Positions 1-11,289 of a stretch of DNA of 64,000 nt are shown here, piece after piece. Source of the stretch: Brachypterus glaber (Eukaryota > Arthropoda > Insecta > Coleoptera > Kateretidae); the NCBI GenBank assembly GCA_958510825.1, contig OY294049.1:33570774-33634773 (forward strand), given 5' to 3'. The translations under genes were made by a program, and so were the position numbers. The notes under the pieces are model-generated. The model worked only from the letters and a program-made list of their open reading frames with translations, did no database searches and had not been told where the DNA came from. Within the stretch, counting starts at the first letter, position 1. Every line of letters begins with the position of its first letter.

Positions 1-31
1 AAAATGGAGGGATATCAATTCGACGTGTGGC
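1..31 (-). repeat. scrap of the same LINE 3' end, cut by the window start
   Basis: The reverse complement reads CACACGTCGAATTGATATCC, matching the fragment at about 41211 with few changes. The rest would lie before base 1. Confidence 0.5.
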
Positions 32-40
32 GTTTTTATT

Positions 41-929
41 CTACTTTTTAACAATCACTGCTACCCTATAATCTGGTTGCATAGCCAGGTGCTAAGGTAT
101 TTTTTATTTATAAAGATCCCGCACTCACATGTCGGCCGAAGCAGACATACGCCCCCGGTAACAGCCGCATATGTCTATGAATAAAGTCTAGAATATAATA
201 TGCTGCTCCACACGCAGAAACAGGTGCATTTACCTCCCTACAACGCTGCTTTAAAACTGATGTCTGGCTCCTATGAGAGTTGTGCGCTCTGTGCCAAGGA
301 CGGAACCGACTCTCAAAAGAGTCATGCGCAGTGCAAGTGTTAAAGCTTTATGCAAAAAAAGTGTTCTAAACAAAGTCTAAAAATGAGACCAAATGCACGT
401 CATTCAGAATAACATAATGCCTAGGATTTTAACTCAGCTAACCTAGGTCGCCTAAATTGGGTGCAATTCGCCCAGTGTAAATTTTTACCCGACTGTCTCC
501 TAAGCAAACTAAATTGGCTTGCGTCTGGCACGCGACGTATCTCCATCTACCGCAAAAAATTATGATTACGTAGCTACCGTACTCTACATTATCATTTAAT
601 ATGGAGTGTGGGAGTATTCTTATGGGAATGTGACCTGTCGACCTCTCACCGGGGCGTTCCCAGCATTGTGCTACTGAAAGCCCCCCTCTAGGGGTCAGGG
701 GGACATGATAATTACCCGGTAATTGAGGCAGGAAGTTTGGAAATCACTGTACTTGCAGTATTTCTTAGACATTAAGGTGGATACGTTTTACCTAACTATT
801 CAAATTTTAAAAAATATTGATAAGGTCACCCATGACCGGGTTTAAATACTCACCCCAAGTATTTTTCTATTCGGAAAATGGATTCTTTCGGAAAATTTCT
901 TATAAAAGATTAATAGGCAGGATATGGTA
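41..929. other. unassigned non-coding DNA
   Basis: No gene or repeat partner recognised. The DNA at 120-700 is more mixed in composition than average, with GGGGTCAGGGGGACATG near 690. No credible frame of 60 codons. Confidence 0.5.
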
Positions 930-1008
930 TTTTTCACTTTTACAACCCCTCATTTTTGCGTAATTGCCTTTTCACTATTTACACCCCCTCATTTTTGCGT
1001 AATTGCCA
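930..1008 (+). repeat. tandem duplication of about 39 bp
   Basis: TCATTTTTGCGTAATTGCC occurs twice at 39-bp spacing, with similar preceding sequence (TTTTCAC..TTTACA.CCCC), directly before the MITE at 1015. Confidence 0.75.
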
Positions 1009-1014
1009 ACCCTA

Positions 1015-1438
1015 CACGGAAAGAAATTAGTGGACTCTGCGCTATACATTATAAGATATTTGGTAACAGTGGCAAATTATAGTGATTTAAGCTATAGATT
1101 ATAAGGGACACAATAACTAATAATGTTAAAAATAAATTGGAAACGATTATATATATTACAGACACGATTATATTTATTACAGGCACTATTATAAATTTAC
1201 AGAAATTTTATTATATTATAAAAATTATTAGCACGGACAATAATTAAATCTATTTAAGCTATAAATGCCATACTATTTGTTATATTTTATTATTCACTAA
1301 ACAATTAAAGTATTTCATATAAATTTTTACACTGACTGCCATAATTGTAAGAGAAAGCCTTGTATTTATATAATAAGCGATTATAATTTGCTTGGTATGT
1401 GTGTTATAGCGCTCCTAGCTATAATTTTTTTTTCCGTG
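1015..1438 (+). mobile_element. MITE with CACGGAAA ends, TA target duplication, copy 1
   Basis: The 424-bp element starts CACGGAAAGAAATTA and ends in the inverse TAATTTTTTTTTTCCGTG-type terminus, with TA on both sides (1013-1014, 1439-1440). TA duplications are typical of Tc1/mariner transposons. The interior is AT-rich and non-coding. It is almost identical to the copy at 17862, differing at about two bases and one T in a homopolymer. Confidence 0.88.
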
Positions 1439-1802
1439 TAAAGGTTCCGTTTAGTTCATGTTGAATTTTGCTCCACCCTATTCTAAGTTGGATAACCGCG
1501 GCTCACTCAGACTTTCTTATTAATTACGTCAGAATTCTGAAAATGTAAAATATTGTTTTTCCCTTACTTCTGCAAGATCTTTTAGAAGGAAGGATATAGC
1601 GGTATTTTTTATGTTCATTGTTAGTACAGTTTAGGTATTTGTTTGTTTTATTATTTAGTTAGGCAAAACATAAAATTTAAAATTAACACATATTTCTTAT
1701 CTGACTTTCTTTTATTTTAAGCTATAGCTGCATCTCTTTCTGACATTTGTAAATTACTAATTATATTATAACATTACAGTAGCAAAAACAAATGAAAAGC
1801 TT

Positions 1803-1902
1803 GGGGAACGTTCAAGTATTACGTAACGCTCCGAGGGGGGATGGGGTGTTACGCCTATGTTAATGGTATAGGAAAATAGCGTTACAGGGGGGGTGGGGGT
1901 CA
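1803..1902 (+). mobile_element. GTTCAAGTATTACGTAACGC family, partial copy
   Basis: GGGGAACGTTCAAGTATTAC starts a fragment that continues GTAACGC, a G-rich run and TTACGCCTATGTTAATGGTA. The opposite end is not found, so it is truncated near 1902. Confidence 0.6.
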
Positions 1903-2157
1903 TAATCATTGTTTTACTGCAAGTTTAGTTGTTAATTTTTACCGTAAATTTTTATTTCTCTAATCCTGTTTTTTTTTTATTTCAGGTATGCATCATCTTT
2001 TTTTTTTCTACATGAAAATACAGTAAGTTAAATAAACACTATCATTTCTAAAATAATAAAATAAAAAAAAAATAATATGATCTAGATTGCTTAGTTCGAA
2101 ATTTATGAACTCCTTGACATTTTTTTTTTCGGAAATCGTTTACCTAATTAAAAAAAA

Positions 2158-2625
2158 TCAAGACAAATTGTCCTATCTGCAAAAATTCAGTTTTTGAGAT
2201 AATCACACCATTGTATTGCTTTACACTAGCTCCATGTGCCTACTAAAAAGAAATGTCCTATCTAAAACCCAAATCCTAAAAATTAGCTTAAGATGTTTGT
2301 CCTATGTGGAAAATGTTCAATGTTTCCTAAATAAAATTGTCCCTAACTAGTCTTTACTAGACAATTAAGTCAGGACTAGGACTAACCTTTCAGATCTTAG
2401 TAATTTGATTGGACTTTTTAGATGATTTTGTGCTAACTTTTTCAGATAGAACAAATCTGACAAAAATATATAGTTTTTCAAAGGATATCACGTATTTTTG
2501 ATTTAAAAGAAAGCAGAACCCAACTTCATATTTATTTAAACATGTTTTCAAAAAGTGCAAACAAAAACAATAAAACTGGCCATATCTCAAAACATTTAAT
2601 TTGCAGATAGGATAACTTGTCTTAT
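2158..2625. mobile_element. inverted-repeat element, ends AAGACAA.TT.TCCTATCTGC
   Basis: A block of about 42 bp at 2159-2200, containing TCCTATCTGCAAA and TTTTGAGAT, is repeated inverted at 2583-2625. The AT-rich interior has extra short CCTATCT-type repeats. No coding frame is credible. Confidence 0.6.
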
Positions 2626-2644
2626 CAGGGCAGTATTACAGTAT

Positions 2645-2812
2645 GTGCAAAGCATCAAGTCATTTGCGAAAAAACGTTACACTACGATATTTCATTAAAG
2701 CACAGAGACCTGAAATTTGGACCATTGGATTTTTTACCCTTTTTTCCAAACGAAAATCTTTTGTTTCAAATGTTAAGTCTCTATGTCAAGGCATTCTTAA
2801 AATATATAGTCT
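2645..2812. repeat. diverged member of the GATGCAAGTCGCTT foldback family
   Basis: Retains ACACTACGATATTTCATTAA, GAAATTTGGACC and AAGTCTCTATGTCAAGGC in the order of the copy at 2899, but its outer ends are lost. The short open frames here are by-products. Confidence 0.5.
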
Positions 2813-2898
2813 AAGAGCTGGTGATCATTTTTATTTAATTATTTGCTACAAGATTTATTTTGTATGTGTCTTAAAGTACATTCAATTAACCTATTGTA

Positions 2899-3096
2899 GA
2901 GAAAAAGATGCAAGTCGCTTTCAAAACAACTACACTACGATATTTCAAGAAATCTTTGACATAAAACTTGAAATTTGAAACAAATTTTGTTAACTACTTA
3001 GAAAATCTTTGTTCCAAATTTCAAGTCACTGGGTCAAAGCGTTTTTGAAATATCGTAGTGTAAACTTGTTTTACAAGCGACTTTCATCTTTTTCTC
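2899..3096. repeat. foldback repeat GATGCAAGTCGCTT, copy 1
   Basis: The 198-bp block is an inverted repeat with arms of about 85 bp: GATGCAAGTCGCTTTCAAAA at the left and its inverse at the right, with ACACTACGATATTTCAAG inside. A second copy is at 29571 and a diverged one at 2645. Confidence 0.75.
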
Positions 3097-3544
3097 TTCT
3101 ATATTGCAAATCGCCAGGTCCTGGATCGGGTTCTTTTGAATTATTCTGTATAACTATGAACCTAGCTTAATCTGAATGTATTAAATAAAATGTATATGAC
3201 TCGGCAAGTTAAAAATAGATATTTTGATAGCTCATTGCCATAGCTTTTGAAGCTTCTAGCACCCAAAGGAACCGGATCCGGAGTTTAGCAATTTAAAAAT
3301 AAAAATCCGACATATCCTAACTGTAAAAGTTCTCGGAGTTCATTACGAATTTTTAAAATAGGAAGCCGTTTAGCTCCTGCAAGACAAATGCTGGATACGC
3401 CAATGAACTCGGTGCTTCCCTCTGTGCTTCCGATTCAAGTCCCAAAACTTAGGATGCACACTGTATAACTAAATAATTTAAAAAGTATGTCATTGTAACG
3501 CGTTTAATTAGAAAAAAAAGGATCGAAAAAACTAATCAGTTCGG

Positions 3545-3795
3545 TTAAAAACTGTAACTCTTTCCGGTTATTTGTGGCTCCGTCCGGAGTATTGAGCTGT
3601 GAAGATAAATCGGGCGGGGGCGGGGGCAGGTGTTCAAAGTGCGGCGCACCCCAGACAGGATGGGAGTTCCATGTGACCCCTTTGCCCCCATGCCTGCGAG
3701 GTCTCCAAAAGAACAGAGGGTGTGGCAGTTTAAACCATTTCGTAATTCATGATTACACTCTCCGAACGGACACACACATTCAGAACAAGAGCTTT
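3545..3795. other. GC-rich block, open on both strands, unknown
   Basis: The stretch with GGGCGGGGGCGGGGGCAGG is open on the - strand (frame reading SSCSECVCPFGECNHELRNG) and on the + strand. Neither resembles a known protein. The frames look like products of low stop density in GC-rich DNA. It borders the 3' end of the LINE. Confidence 0.3.
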
Positions 3796-4021
3796 TTATA
3801 ATATTCAAAATAAATAAATTAAAAAAAAAATGGGAGGTGTAACTATTATTAAACGTTGGCCAACCTTCATTTATTTCCATTTTGACGAATGTTTCTTTTA
3901 TTGCACTGGGATGTTGATAGGATGGGATATAACGAAAAGAAATTCTGCAAACATAAGGTAATGCTTTCCTTTTAAAGTTAAGAAAAACAAAAAACATGGT
4001 CTTGAGTTAGTACTAGTATAC

Positions 4022-6790
4022 TATTAAGAATCAAGAATCAAGAATCAAGAATTTATTTAATGCTAATAAATATTTACATTTTTGCATTCGTCAGAAATAT
4101 AGTATTTAAAATAAATATACAATATGTTTAGACAATACTTGACATATAACAATATAATAAATTAAACATGAAATACAAATTTAGGAAAATATATTTCCGT
4201 CATCCAAGAACTCCTGGATATTATAGTAGGCTTTTTTCATAAGCACCGTTTTGAGTTTTGTTTTAAATTTTTTTGAAGGCAACAACTGTAGAATCGCCGG
4301 TATTTTATTTAGGAATATAGGGCCATAGTAGTTTAGACCAAAACGACTAGATTTAAGTCTTAAATGTGCTAGATGAATTTTGTTTTTGTTTCTTGTATTG
4401 TAGTTGTGTATGTCTGAATGGCTTTTATAATCTTTCAAATTCAACAGGGCTTCACAGGTGCACTCCAGTATATAAACACAAGGGAGGGTCAAAAAACCAT
4501 GCGACCTAAATTTGTCTCTAACGTCATCTTGATAATTTAATCTAGTAATTACCCTAAGGATTTTACGTTGCAGGCTGAACAATCTGTCTAGGTGACAGCT
4601 ATGACCCCAACAGGTTATTGCATAACTCAGCCTGGACATAAACAACGAGTGGTAGGCAGTGACAACTACAGAGTGAGGCAATATATCAATAATATTTCTA
4701 AATAAGTAAATGTATTTAGCCGCCACACCGGCGATATACTCAACATGAGAGTCCCACTTTAAGGTGGAGTCAAGAACCACCCCTAGAAACTTAGGTCTGA
4801 CTGAGTTATAGTCTGTTAGGTCTTGTAGCCTTTTATGAGTAAATATTAAATTATTTGTTTTTGAGGTGTTTAAGTGAAGCTTATTTATTGAAAACCAAGC
4901 TTTCAGTTTTGATTCACATTGTAACTGATTTGCCTGAATTTCAGCAATTGTGTTTGCATTTAGGAGGACAGTGGTGTCGTCGGCGAACAGCACAAGCTCC
5001 GCACCCGGCACAGCCTCAGCCAAATCGTTAATATAGATTAGGAAGAGGATAGGGCCGAGCACGGAGCCCTGCGGCACTCCATGTATGACCTCACTAACCT
5101 CCGAAGCTACCCCATTGACAAAAACATACTGGGTTCTACCAGTAAGGTAGGATTCTACAGTCTTCAAACTAGTTAAGTCAAAATTGTAGAACTCTAACTT
5201 TTTAAGCATAACATCAAATGGCACACAATCGAATGCCTTCTGTAGGTCATACATTACCGCAGCTGATAGCTGTTCAGCCTCCATAGCCTCTACCACCCGT
5301 TTAATAAGTTGCGCTATAGCATTTGAAGTTGATTTTTTGACTCGAAAGCCATATTGATTTTTGTAGAATAAGTTATTACTTTCAAAGTATTTAACTATTT
5401 GGTTTTTAAGTATGGTTTCATGAACTTTTGATAGAATGGGTAGTAGAGATATGGGTCGAAAATTACTAGGGTCATCCGCGGAACCCTTTTTGTGGATTGG
5501 GACCACCCTAGCAATTTTGTAAATTTTTGGAAAAGTGCCTTCGGATATGCTCTGATTAATTAGTTTAGTCAATGGTATGTAAATAATATTTGAGATTACC
5601 TTGATAAGTTCTGTAGACAGGCCATAATGGTCGCGTGATTTTTTGGGTTTTAGTGCCATTAAGACATCCCTTACCTCGATGAAGCTAGCTTGTTGAAATT
5701 TGAAAGACGAGTTGGGCTGGTTCGATAGATATTTACTGGGACTGACATCGGTTTTATCTACTTTACTGAGTAATTCTTGTGCTATACCTGCAAAATAGTT
5801 ATTTAGGGTATTTGCATCGGCTGTGGGCTGAGTAGTTTTTGATTTTTTACCACGTTGTTCATTTAAGAGATCCCAGTAAGCCTTGGGGGCGTTACTAGAT
5901 TCCCTAATGTATTTTGAGTTTTGTTCTTTTTTCGAAATTTTGATTTCCTTTCTATATTTTATACGGTATGATTTTATTTCAGCTGACAGGTCAGTACTAG
6001 GAAAATTCTCATTTAGTTCTTGCAAAAATGTTAAGTTTTCACGCATGCGAGATATTTTTTCTGAAAACCAGGGGTTGGTTACTTTTTTTTCTGATATTTT
6101 TTTTTCAGGGAAAGAATTTTTTAAAGAGTTTGTCAAGGTTAAGAGAAAAGTTTCATATTTTTCTTCTAGCTTAATATTCGAGTTATTTATAAAGCTCCAG
6201 TCAGCTTCATTTACTAAGTTATAAAAAGTTGACTTACCTCTAGTGGTAATAGGTCTGTATGTTTTAATTTTATTTTCATTATTTAAATCAACTCGGGTAA
6301 ATTTAGTTGTATTTAGTTCAATGGCCCTGTGGTCAGACAGACCGGGAATCACTCTACTAGAGTGGGGCCTATTTACAAAATTTAAGAGAAAATTGTCGAG
6401 ACATTTGTTGCCTCTAGTTGCCTGTGTTATGGTTTCATAATACCCAAAAGTTCTTGCCATATCTAGAAGAGATTTACAGTTTGCTGCATCGGTGCCGAAG
6501 TGCACGTTGAAATCCCCATTTATAATAACATCACGTTTGGTTCTGGCACATTTACCCATTAATATTTCCAGCCTATCTAAAAATACATTGAAATCCCCCT
6601 TGGGGGGCCTATATATTGTAATAACAATAAGGTTTTCTGCCTCAATGAGGCATGCTGATACTTCAATATCTTTTTCAACCGAAATATTTACCATGTCTTC
6701 TAGGTTAGAGGCATTAATTTCATTTTTGCACATAATTAAGGATCCTCCTTTTGTAGAGGTTGTCCTCTCATAAAAGGAGAAAGGAGAATC
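4022..6790 (-). mobile_element. 5'-truncated non-LTR retrotransposon (jockey/CR1-like LINE) with long open frame
   Basis: On the - strand the element runs from about 6790 down to a heptamer tail (TTCTTGA repeated about 3.5 times) at 4022-4055. The open frame and its domains are described in the CDS entry. The 5' end lies inside the endonuclease domain. It meets CAGGGCCGTAGCG at 6792-6804, which resembles a hAT-type terminus (compare 57006). No target-site duplication could be recognised. The short repeat tail instead of poly(A) is typical of CR1-related clades. Confidence 0.85.
4181..6790 (-). CDS. LINE ORF2: endonuclease (partial) plus reverse transcriptase
   Basis: The open frame reaches 886 codons if read from 6841, but roughly the first 17 residues come from flanking DNA, so the start is set at the element edge. 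Residues about 30-180 are the C-terminal half of an exonuclease-endonuclease-phosphatase domain, with NGDFNVHF (108-115) and SDHRAI (169-174). The N-terminal catalytic part is missing. The reverse transcriptase follows: VPIHKKG (447-453), FRPISLLP (461-468), the motif A region YDLQKAFD (531-538), [10 protein letters not shown] (588-597), the catalytic FADDTTV (619-625) and FLGVVLD (685-691). The C-terminus keeps a [11 protein letters not shown] stretch (744-750) and ends in a YNIQEFLDD segment. The lack of stops over 2.6 kb implies a recent insertion. It has no complete endonuclease and probably no promoter, so it is likely immobile alone. Confidence 0.9.
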   Translation of the reverse strand, partial: DSPFSFYERTTSTKGGSLIMCKNEINASNLEDMVNISVEKDIEVSACLIEAENLIVITIYRPPKGDFNVFLDRLEILMGKCARTKRDVIINGDFNVHFGTDAANCKSLLDMARTFGYYETITQATRGNKCLDNFLLNFVNRPHSSRVIPGLSDHRAIELNTTKFTRVDLNNENKIKTYRPITTRGKSTFYNLVNEADWSFINNSNIKLEEKYETFLLTLTNSLKNSFPEKKISEKKVTNPWFSEKISRMRENLTFLQELNENFPSTDLSAEIKSYRIKYRKEIKISKKEQNSKYIRESSNAPKAYWDLLNEQRGKKSKTTQPTADANTLNNYFAGIAQELLSKVDKTDVSPSKYLSNQPNSSFKFQQASFIEVRDVLMALKPKKSRDHYGLSTELIKVISNIIYIPLTKLINQSISEGTFPKIYKIARVVPIHKKGSADDPSNFRPISLLPILSKVHETILKNQIVKYFESNNLFYKNQYGFRVKKSTSNAIAQLIKRVVEAMEAEQLSAAVMYDLQKAFDCVPFDVMLKKLEFYNFDLTSLKTVESYLTGRTQYVFVNGVASEVSEVIHGVPQGSVLGPILFLIYINDLAEAVPGAELVLFADDTTVLLNANTIAEIQANQLQCESKLKAWFSINKLHLNTSKTNNLIFTHKRLQDLTDYNSVRPKFLGVVLDSTLKWDSHVEYIAGVAAKYIYLFRNIIDILPHSVVVTAYHSLFMSRLSYAITCWGHSCHLDRLFSLQRKILRVITRLNYQDDVRDKFRSHGFLTLPCVYILECTCEALLNLKDYKSHSDIHNYNTRNKNKIHLAHLRLKSSRFGLNYYGPIFLNKIPAILQLLPSKKFKTKLKTVLMKKAYYNIQEFLDDGNIFS

Positions 6791-6984
6791 AGGGCCGTAG
6801 CGAAAAAGATTTTGGGGTGGGGAGAAGGTCAAAAAGTCCAAACTATTTTTAGCCTAAAAATACAACTTTTTTCTTCGAGAAAAAAGTTTATGACTACAAA
6901 AAAAGATCCTCACCTTTTCGTGAAATATACGACTTTTGTCAGCAAATTATACGTATATGTGAGTGAATACTATTCACAGCGCCT

Positions 6985-7500
6985 GCGCTATGAAACAAAA
7001 AAGTTATGGGGGGTTAAACTTTTTTTAAAAATAAAAAAACTATTTCGTTTTTCGCAAAAAGAAAATAAAGAAAAAGTTTTTTTTTGAAAAAAAACAATTT
7101 TTTTATTTTTTTTTCAAATTTTCTATGTCATCGTAGTTCATTATTGTGTTTTTATTGCTTAGTTGCTTAAATAGCAAATACATAATAGTGTACTTTATGC
7201 CCGTGCGGGCATAAAGTGCACACGGGCGACTAACAAACCCTCGGGCCAGGGCATAAACATATACTTAATACCCTTAGTACATAGATAACTATTTTTGTTT
7301 TTCAAAAAAAGATCTTATTTAAAAAAAAAATTGTTAATTCTTTTTTTATTTTTTTATTTTATTTTATTTTGTTTTTATTTTTTTTGAATTTTTTTTTTCA
7401 AGGATTTGGAAAAAGGCAATATACCTACTACCATTTACTGTAAATAGTATATAACGGAATGCGTAGCGTTACAGATCTTCACGGCTTGTTTTATTTTTTG
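6985..7500 (+). repeat. A/T-rich interspersed repeat, second copy
   Basis: Carries AAAAAAGTTATGGGGGGTTA, long T/A runs, then CATTTACTGTAAATAGTATA and GGAATGCGTAGCGTTACA, the same order as 30760-31155. A perfect 12-bp-arm palindrome (7192-7217) is inserted or embedded. Confidence 0.55.
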
Positions 7501-7705
7501 TGAGCCTGTGTTATCAATTAATACGTTTGTTTAACGTTCACGGTCTCTGTCAACACTCAATTGCAGAGGGTTGGGCACTCGCCACATGAATCAACTTTTG
7601 ATTCAGTTCTCAGAGTAATTATACTTGTATTCAGGCACACGCTTTGTATTGTTTATGGCCTTAAATCGGCATTAATATGACAATATTGTAAACGATATCT
7701 GTGTG

Positions 7706-8437
7706 GGCTCGAATTCAATCTTTTATTTTTTAACTTAGATAAAATGGTTCTATTCAAGTTTATTTGAAAGAATAACAACGTTATTTTCATTATTCTTCTG
7801 CATACGAAAAATCAAGGACATTTGGAGTTGAATCGGAAAACCGGGCTGGCCACTTGAATCCAATCTTCTATTTTTCAACTGAGATAAAATTGGGCTATTC
7901 AAGTTCATTTGAAACAAAACAACGTTATTTTCATTATTCTTCTGCATACGAAAAATCAAGGACATTTGGAGTTGAATCGGGAAACCGGTCTAGCCACTTG
8001 AATCCGATCTTCTATTTTTCAACAGATTAAATTGTGCTATTCAAGTTTATTTAAAAAATAACGTTATTTTCATTATTCTTCTGCATACGAAAAATCAAGC
8101 ACATTTGGAGTTGAATCGGGAAACCGGGCTGGCCACTTGAATCAAATCTTCTATTTTACAACTGAGATAAAATTGTGCTATTCAAGTTTATTTAAAAAAA
8201 AATAACAACTTTATTTTTATCATTGTTCTGCATACGAGAAATCAAGGACATATGAATTTAAATCAGGAAACCAAGCTGGCCACTCGATCCAATTTTCTAT
8301 TTTTAACTAAGTTTAAATTGTGCTATTCAAGTTCATTTTTAGAAATAACAGCTTTATTTTTATTTTTCTCTTACGAAAAATCGGTGTCATATAGAGTTAA
8401 ATCAGGAGACCGGGCTGTCCACTTTATTATTCCTATA
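7706..8437 (+). repeat. tandem repeat, about five units of 137-149 bp
   Basis: The marker GCATACGAAAAATCAAGGAC recurs at 7800, 7944, 8093 and 8230, with a decayed fifth near 8370. Each unit also has GGCCACTTGAATC and TATTCAAGTTTATTT. Divergence rises toward the right end, as in old satellite-like arrays. The small frames in it are repeats of the unit. Confidence 0.85.
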
Positions 8438-8459
8438 CGATCAATCTATTGTCTACAAT

Positions 8460-9780
8460 AATTTAATAATTTTTTAAAAGATACTTCTTACCTATAGCTA
8501 TAAGCAAGCTGCATCTTTTTGTAATAAATATTTTGTTATAAACATACCATGTTATTTAATAAACTCATGTTCAAAATTTGAAGAACAAATGCTTATTATA
8601 AGTATTATAACGCTTTGATGTGCCTCGGTTAAAAATTTTTTATATATTTACTACAGACATTCATTAGATTAATTTTAAATTGTATAAATTTTGTATACGG
8701 TGATAATAAATAAATAAGTTACATTCTCGATCATTAAAGAACATTTAATGTCTTTAGGAAAATAATGTTGCAATTGGTGATTATTCCAAGTATTTGCATT
8801 TTTAAAACAAGATAAGATTTAAATCGATCGGCTATGCCTTTTATACAATAACTAAACGCATATAATAAAACAGTGATGCGGCATACACATTTAAACACCC
8901 ATAAAAATCAACTTAAATCACTGTAATCATATTTAACGTAAAATTTACATGATTTATTGCATTTTTTTATTTCTTATTATTCTTCGGCGATTTTTAATTG
9001 CTTTTGAATTTTTTATTTTGCAGAGCCTGAATTTTATATGATTTAGTATAGTGTTAGGATGCGGTTAGGGATTACGCTAATTAGGAATTTAGTTTACAAC
9101 CGCTACCACTACAACCATATTCACCCATAATAACATCACTTTCCATGTAAAGTCATCTTGATTCATAACATTTCTATATATTTTTTTTATTTTTGTCTGG
9201 ATCTAAAGATAAAAATCAATTTGTATAATCCAAAAAGTATGCAGGATTTATATATTCAAATAATACTTAGGGTTTATATTCAGGCTATAAGGACTTTATA
9301 CCAATCCAAAAAAAGAAAATTAAAGAACAGGGCATCAATTCATAGGAAAATAGGCTTTAGACCTAATTAAAGAAGCTTCCACTGTATTGGTGTCTGACTC
9401 AGATTAACTGAAAAAAAAATCTTAAACTCATTTCGAACCCTAGATTAGGTTAAAATTAAACAAGTTCAGATGAAGACAGAGAATTCTGGATCAAGCGAGG
9501 GACAAGTATACAAGCTATAGCTTATAGTCAAATTCGGTAGACACTCCTTTTGACCCAAACTGATCAAACTGTGTCGTTTTTTTAGTAAAATGAGGCAAAA
9601 TGTTTTGATTTGAGAGACAATATTGGCTGTTTTTTTCTATTTCGCTTGTTTGAAAGCCGACTTTTTAAAAAATATTTTTTTTTCTTTTTTGCTGTCATTT
9701 TAATACCTTCAGTTCCTCAGGAATGTACACCACGTAGCAACTAACCTTTTAATGTTTAACTACAAATTGAAAGGTACGAA
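8460..9780. other. unassigned AT-rich DNA
   Basis: Follows the tandem array. Only one short open frame (9158-9370, A/T-rich, low complexity) is present; no repeat partner was seen. Confidence 0.5.
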
Positions 9781-10613
9781 TAGTCCAGTCAAGTAATAAA
9801 TGTAAATTGCAATAAATGTACACGGGCTGATATTTTAAAGGATAATAGTGGATGGTAACAAAACACTCCTGTTAGTTTTTCACCTGGTGATTTGCCTAAG
9901 GGGTGTCCGCTATCTTGAATTTTAGGGGTGAGTTGCTTAATTTGCATATTATGATAAAAATGCATATAACCAATTTTGTTAAGGAAGAAATTACCAACAA
10001 TTTTTGTTTGGTTCAATTTTTAATATAATAATAACCATCGACTTAATTAAAAAATATCTATGTTCGAGGTGAAATTGGTTTTGTTAATTTTTCAGCCAAA
10101 TTATTCATCGGAGGATAAAAAAGGTTATAAGCAAAATTGTAGCTCTTGAAATTCTCTGTAAGTTTTATATATTATTAGTTTTCATAGGTACTTTTTTATG
10201 ATTACAAAGGGCGCAACTCGACTTTCGGTGCGTACGTACCAAACAACTTGAAATGAAAATTCATAATATATGAAAATTATAGATAAGTTCAAGAACTAAA
10301 AGTTTGATCATAACCACTTTTATTCTCCCATGAATAATATGGCTGAAAACTCCAAAAAAACAATTTCACCCCCAACATGATTGTTAAAAATTTTTGTAAA
10401 TTTTCTCCTTAACAAAACTGGTCGTATGCAATTTTCGTAAGATGCATATTTAGCGAGATAACCGCACTCACCCCTAAAATTCATGATAGCGGACACCCCG
10501 GTGAAAAACTAACAGGAGTGTTCTGTTACTATCCACTACTACCCTTTAAAATATCAGCCTGTGTTCATTTATTGCAATTTAACATATGAATTTGTCGTTA
10601 TTTGACTGGACTA
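9781..10613. mobile_element. large foldback element, ends TAGTCCAGTCAA
   Basis: TAGTCCAGTCAA at 9781 is inverted at 10602-10613, and the arms match over about 400 bp each. Shared blocks are TGATATTTTAAAGG, TGTCCGCTATC, GTTAGTTTTTCACC and the region around TCAGCCAAATTATTCAT. The centre is near 10195. No coding capacity. Confidence 0.8.
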
Positions 10614-10734
10614 GTATGGTTCTCGGAAAACATTCCCGTGAATAAATCTTTGCTGTTTAACAGTTATGTACGGCTTAGCCTGAGAGAGCGAAATTGAGAG
10701 AAATCAAATGACAAAATTTACACCCTGCAATCAT

Positions 10735-10915
10735 AGTAAGCGGTGATGTATGGGCAATGGGCCGGCAGTCGGACCTTAATAACAGAGCGGCGTAATAACA
10801 TGTCTTGGGGCCCATGTTGGTATTGCTCGGTCTCGCGCGTTTTGCGCCGTGCCCGGGGGTCCCGATAAAACACTAATATGTGTCAATTGACCGGGGCACC
10901 GGTCACTAGATACCT
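10735..10915. other. GC-rich non-coding island
   Basis: In strongly AT-rich surroundings this block holds GGGCCGGCAGTCGGACC, TGGGGCCCATG, TCTCGCGCGTTTTGCGCCGT, GCCCGGGGGTCCCG and GACCGGGGCACCGGTC, several of them palindromic. No open frame or repeat partner was found. It may be a promoter, enhancer or non-coding exon; this is unproved. Confidence 0.35.
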
Positions 10916-11009
10916 TGTAATAAAAATATGCGTCGATTTCAGTCGTGACTACTTAATGAACGTCTCCCTTTTTATCTCTTCGCAACATTACGGCAAGAAG
11001 AATATTTAA

Positions 11010-11289
11010 TCAAGTGTTATTTGTTGGTTTTACGTTGATTTTTCGTTGACGAATACTTTACGCTTGTTTTAAAATCATTAATTACTAAGCAAGAGTTTAG
11101 CGCTTCAGTGGTATTCGTTGGTTTTGCGTTGATTTTTTGTTGACGAAAACTTTACGCTTGTTCTAAAATTTTTAATTTCTAAACACGGGTTTAGACCTTA
11201 AGTGATATTTTTTGGTTTTACGTTGATTTTTCGTTGACGCTTGTTTTAAAATGTTCAATTTTCAAACAAAAGTTTTGCCATCAAGTGAC
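11010..11289 (+). repeat. tandem repeat, three units of about 95 bp
   Basis: Units start near 11010, 11105 and 11199, each with GGTTTTACGTTGATTTTTCG (one T-to-G change) and CGCTTGTTTTAAAAT-type blocks. A partial fourth begins at about 11279. The third unit lacks the GAAAACTTTA block. Confidence 0.8.

Noticed and set aside
3545..3997. 150-codon frame on the - strand
   Set aside because: No domain; Cys/Pro-rich because the DNA is GC-rich; the + strand is open too; half of it is A/T-rich and unlike protein.
6791..6841. ATG at 6841 as the true start of the LINE protein
   Set aside because: The first 17 or so codons read through CAGGGCCGTAGCG-type flanking repeat, so this ATG is accidental.
7750..7965. 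71-codon - strand frame with an internal repeat
   Set aside because: It is the translation of two units of the tandem array.
7706..11289. Tandem arrays as CRISPR
   Set aside because: Units are 95-149 bp with no short constant repeat and unique spacers, and the DNA is eukaryotic.
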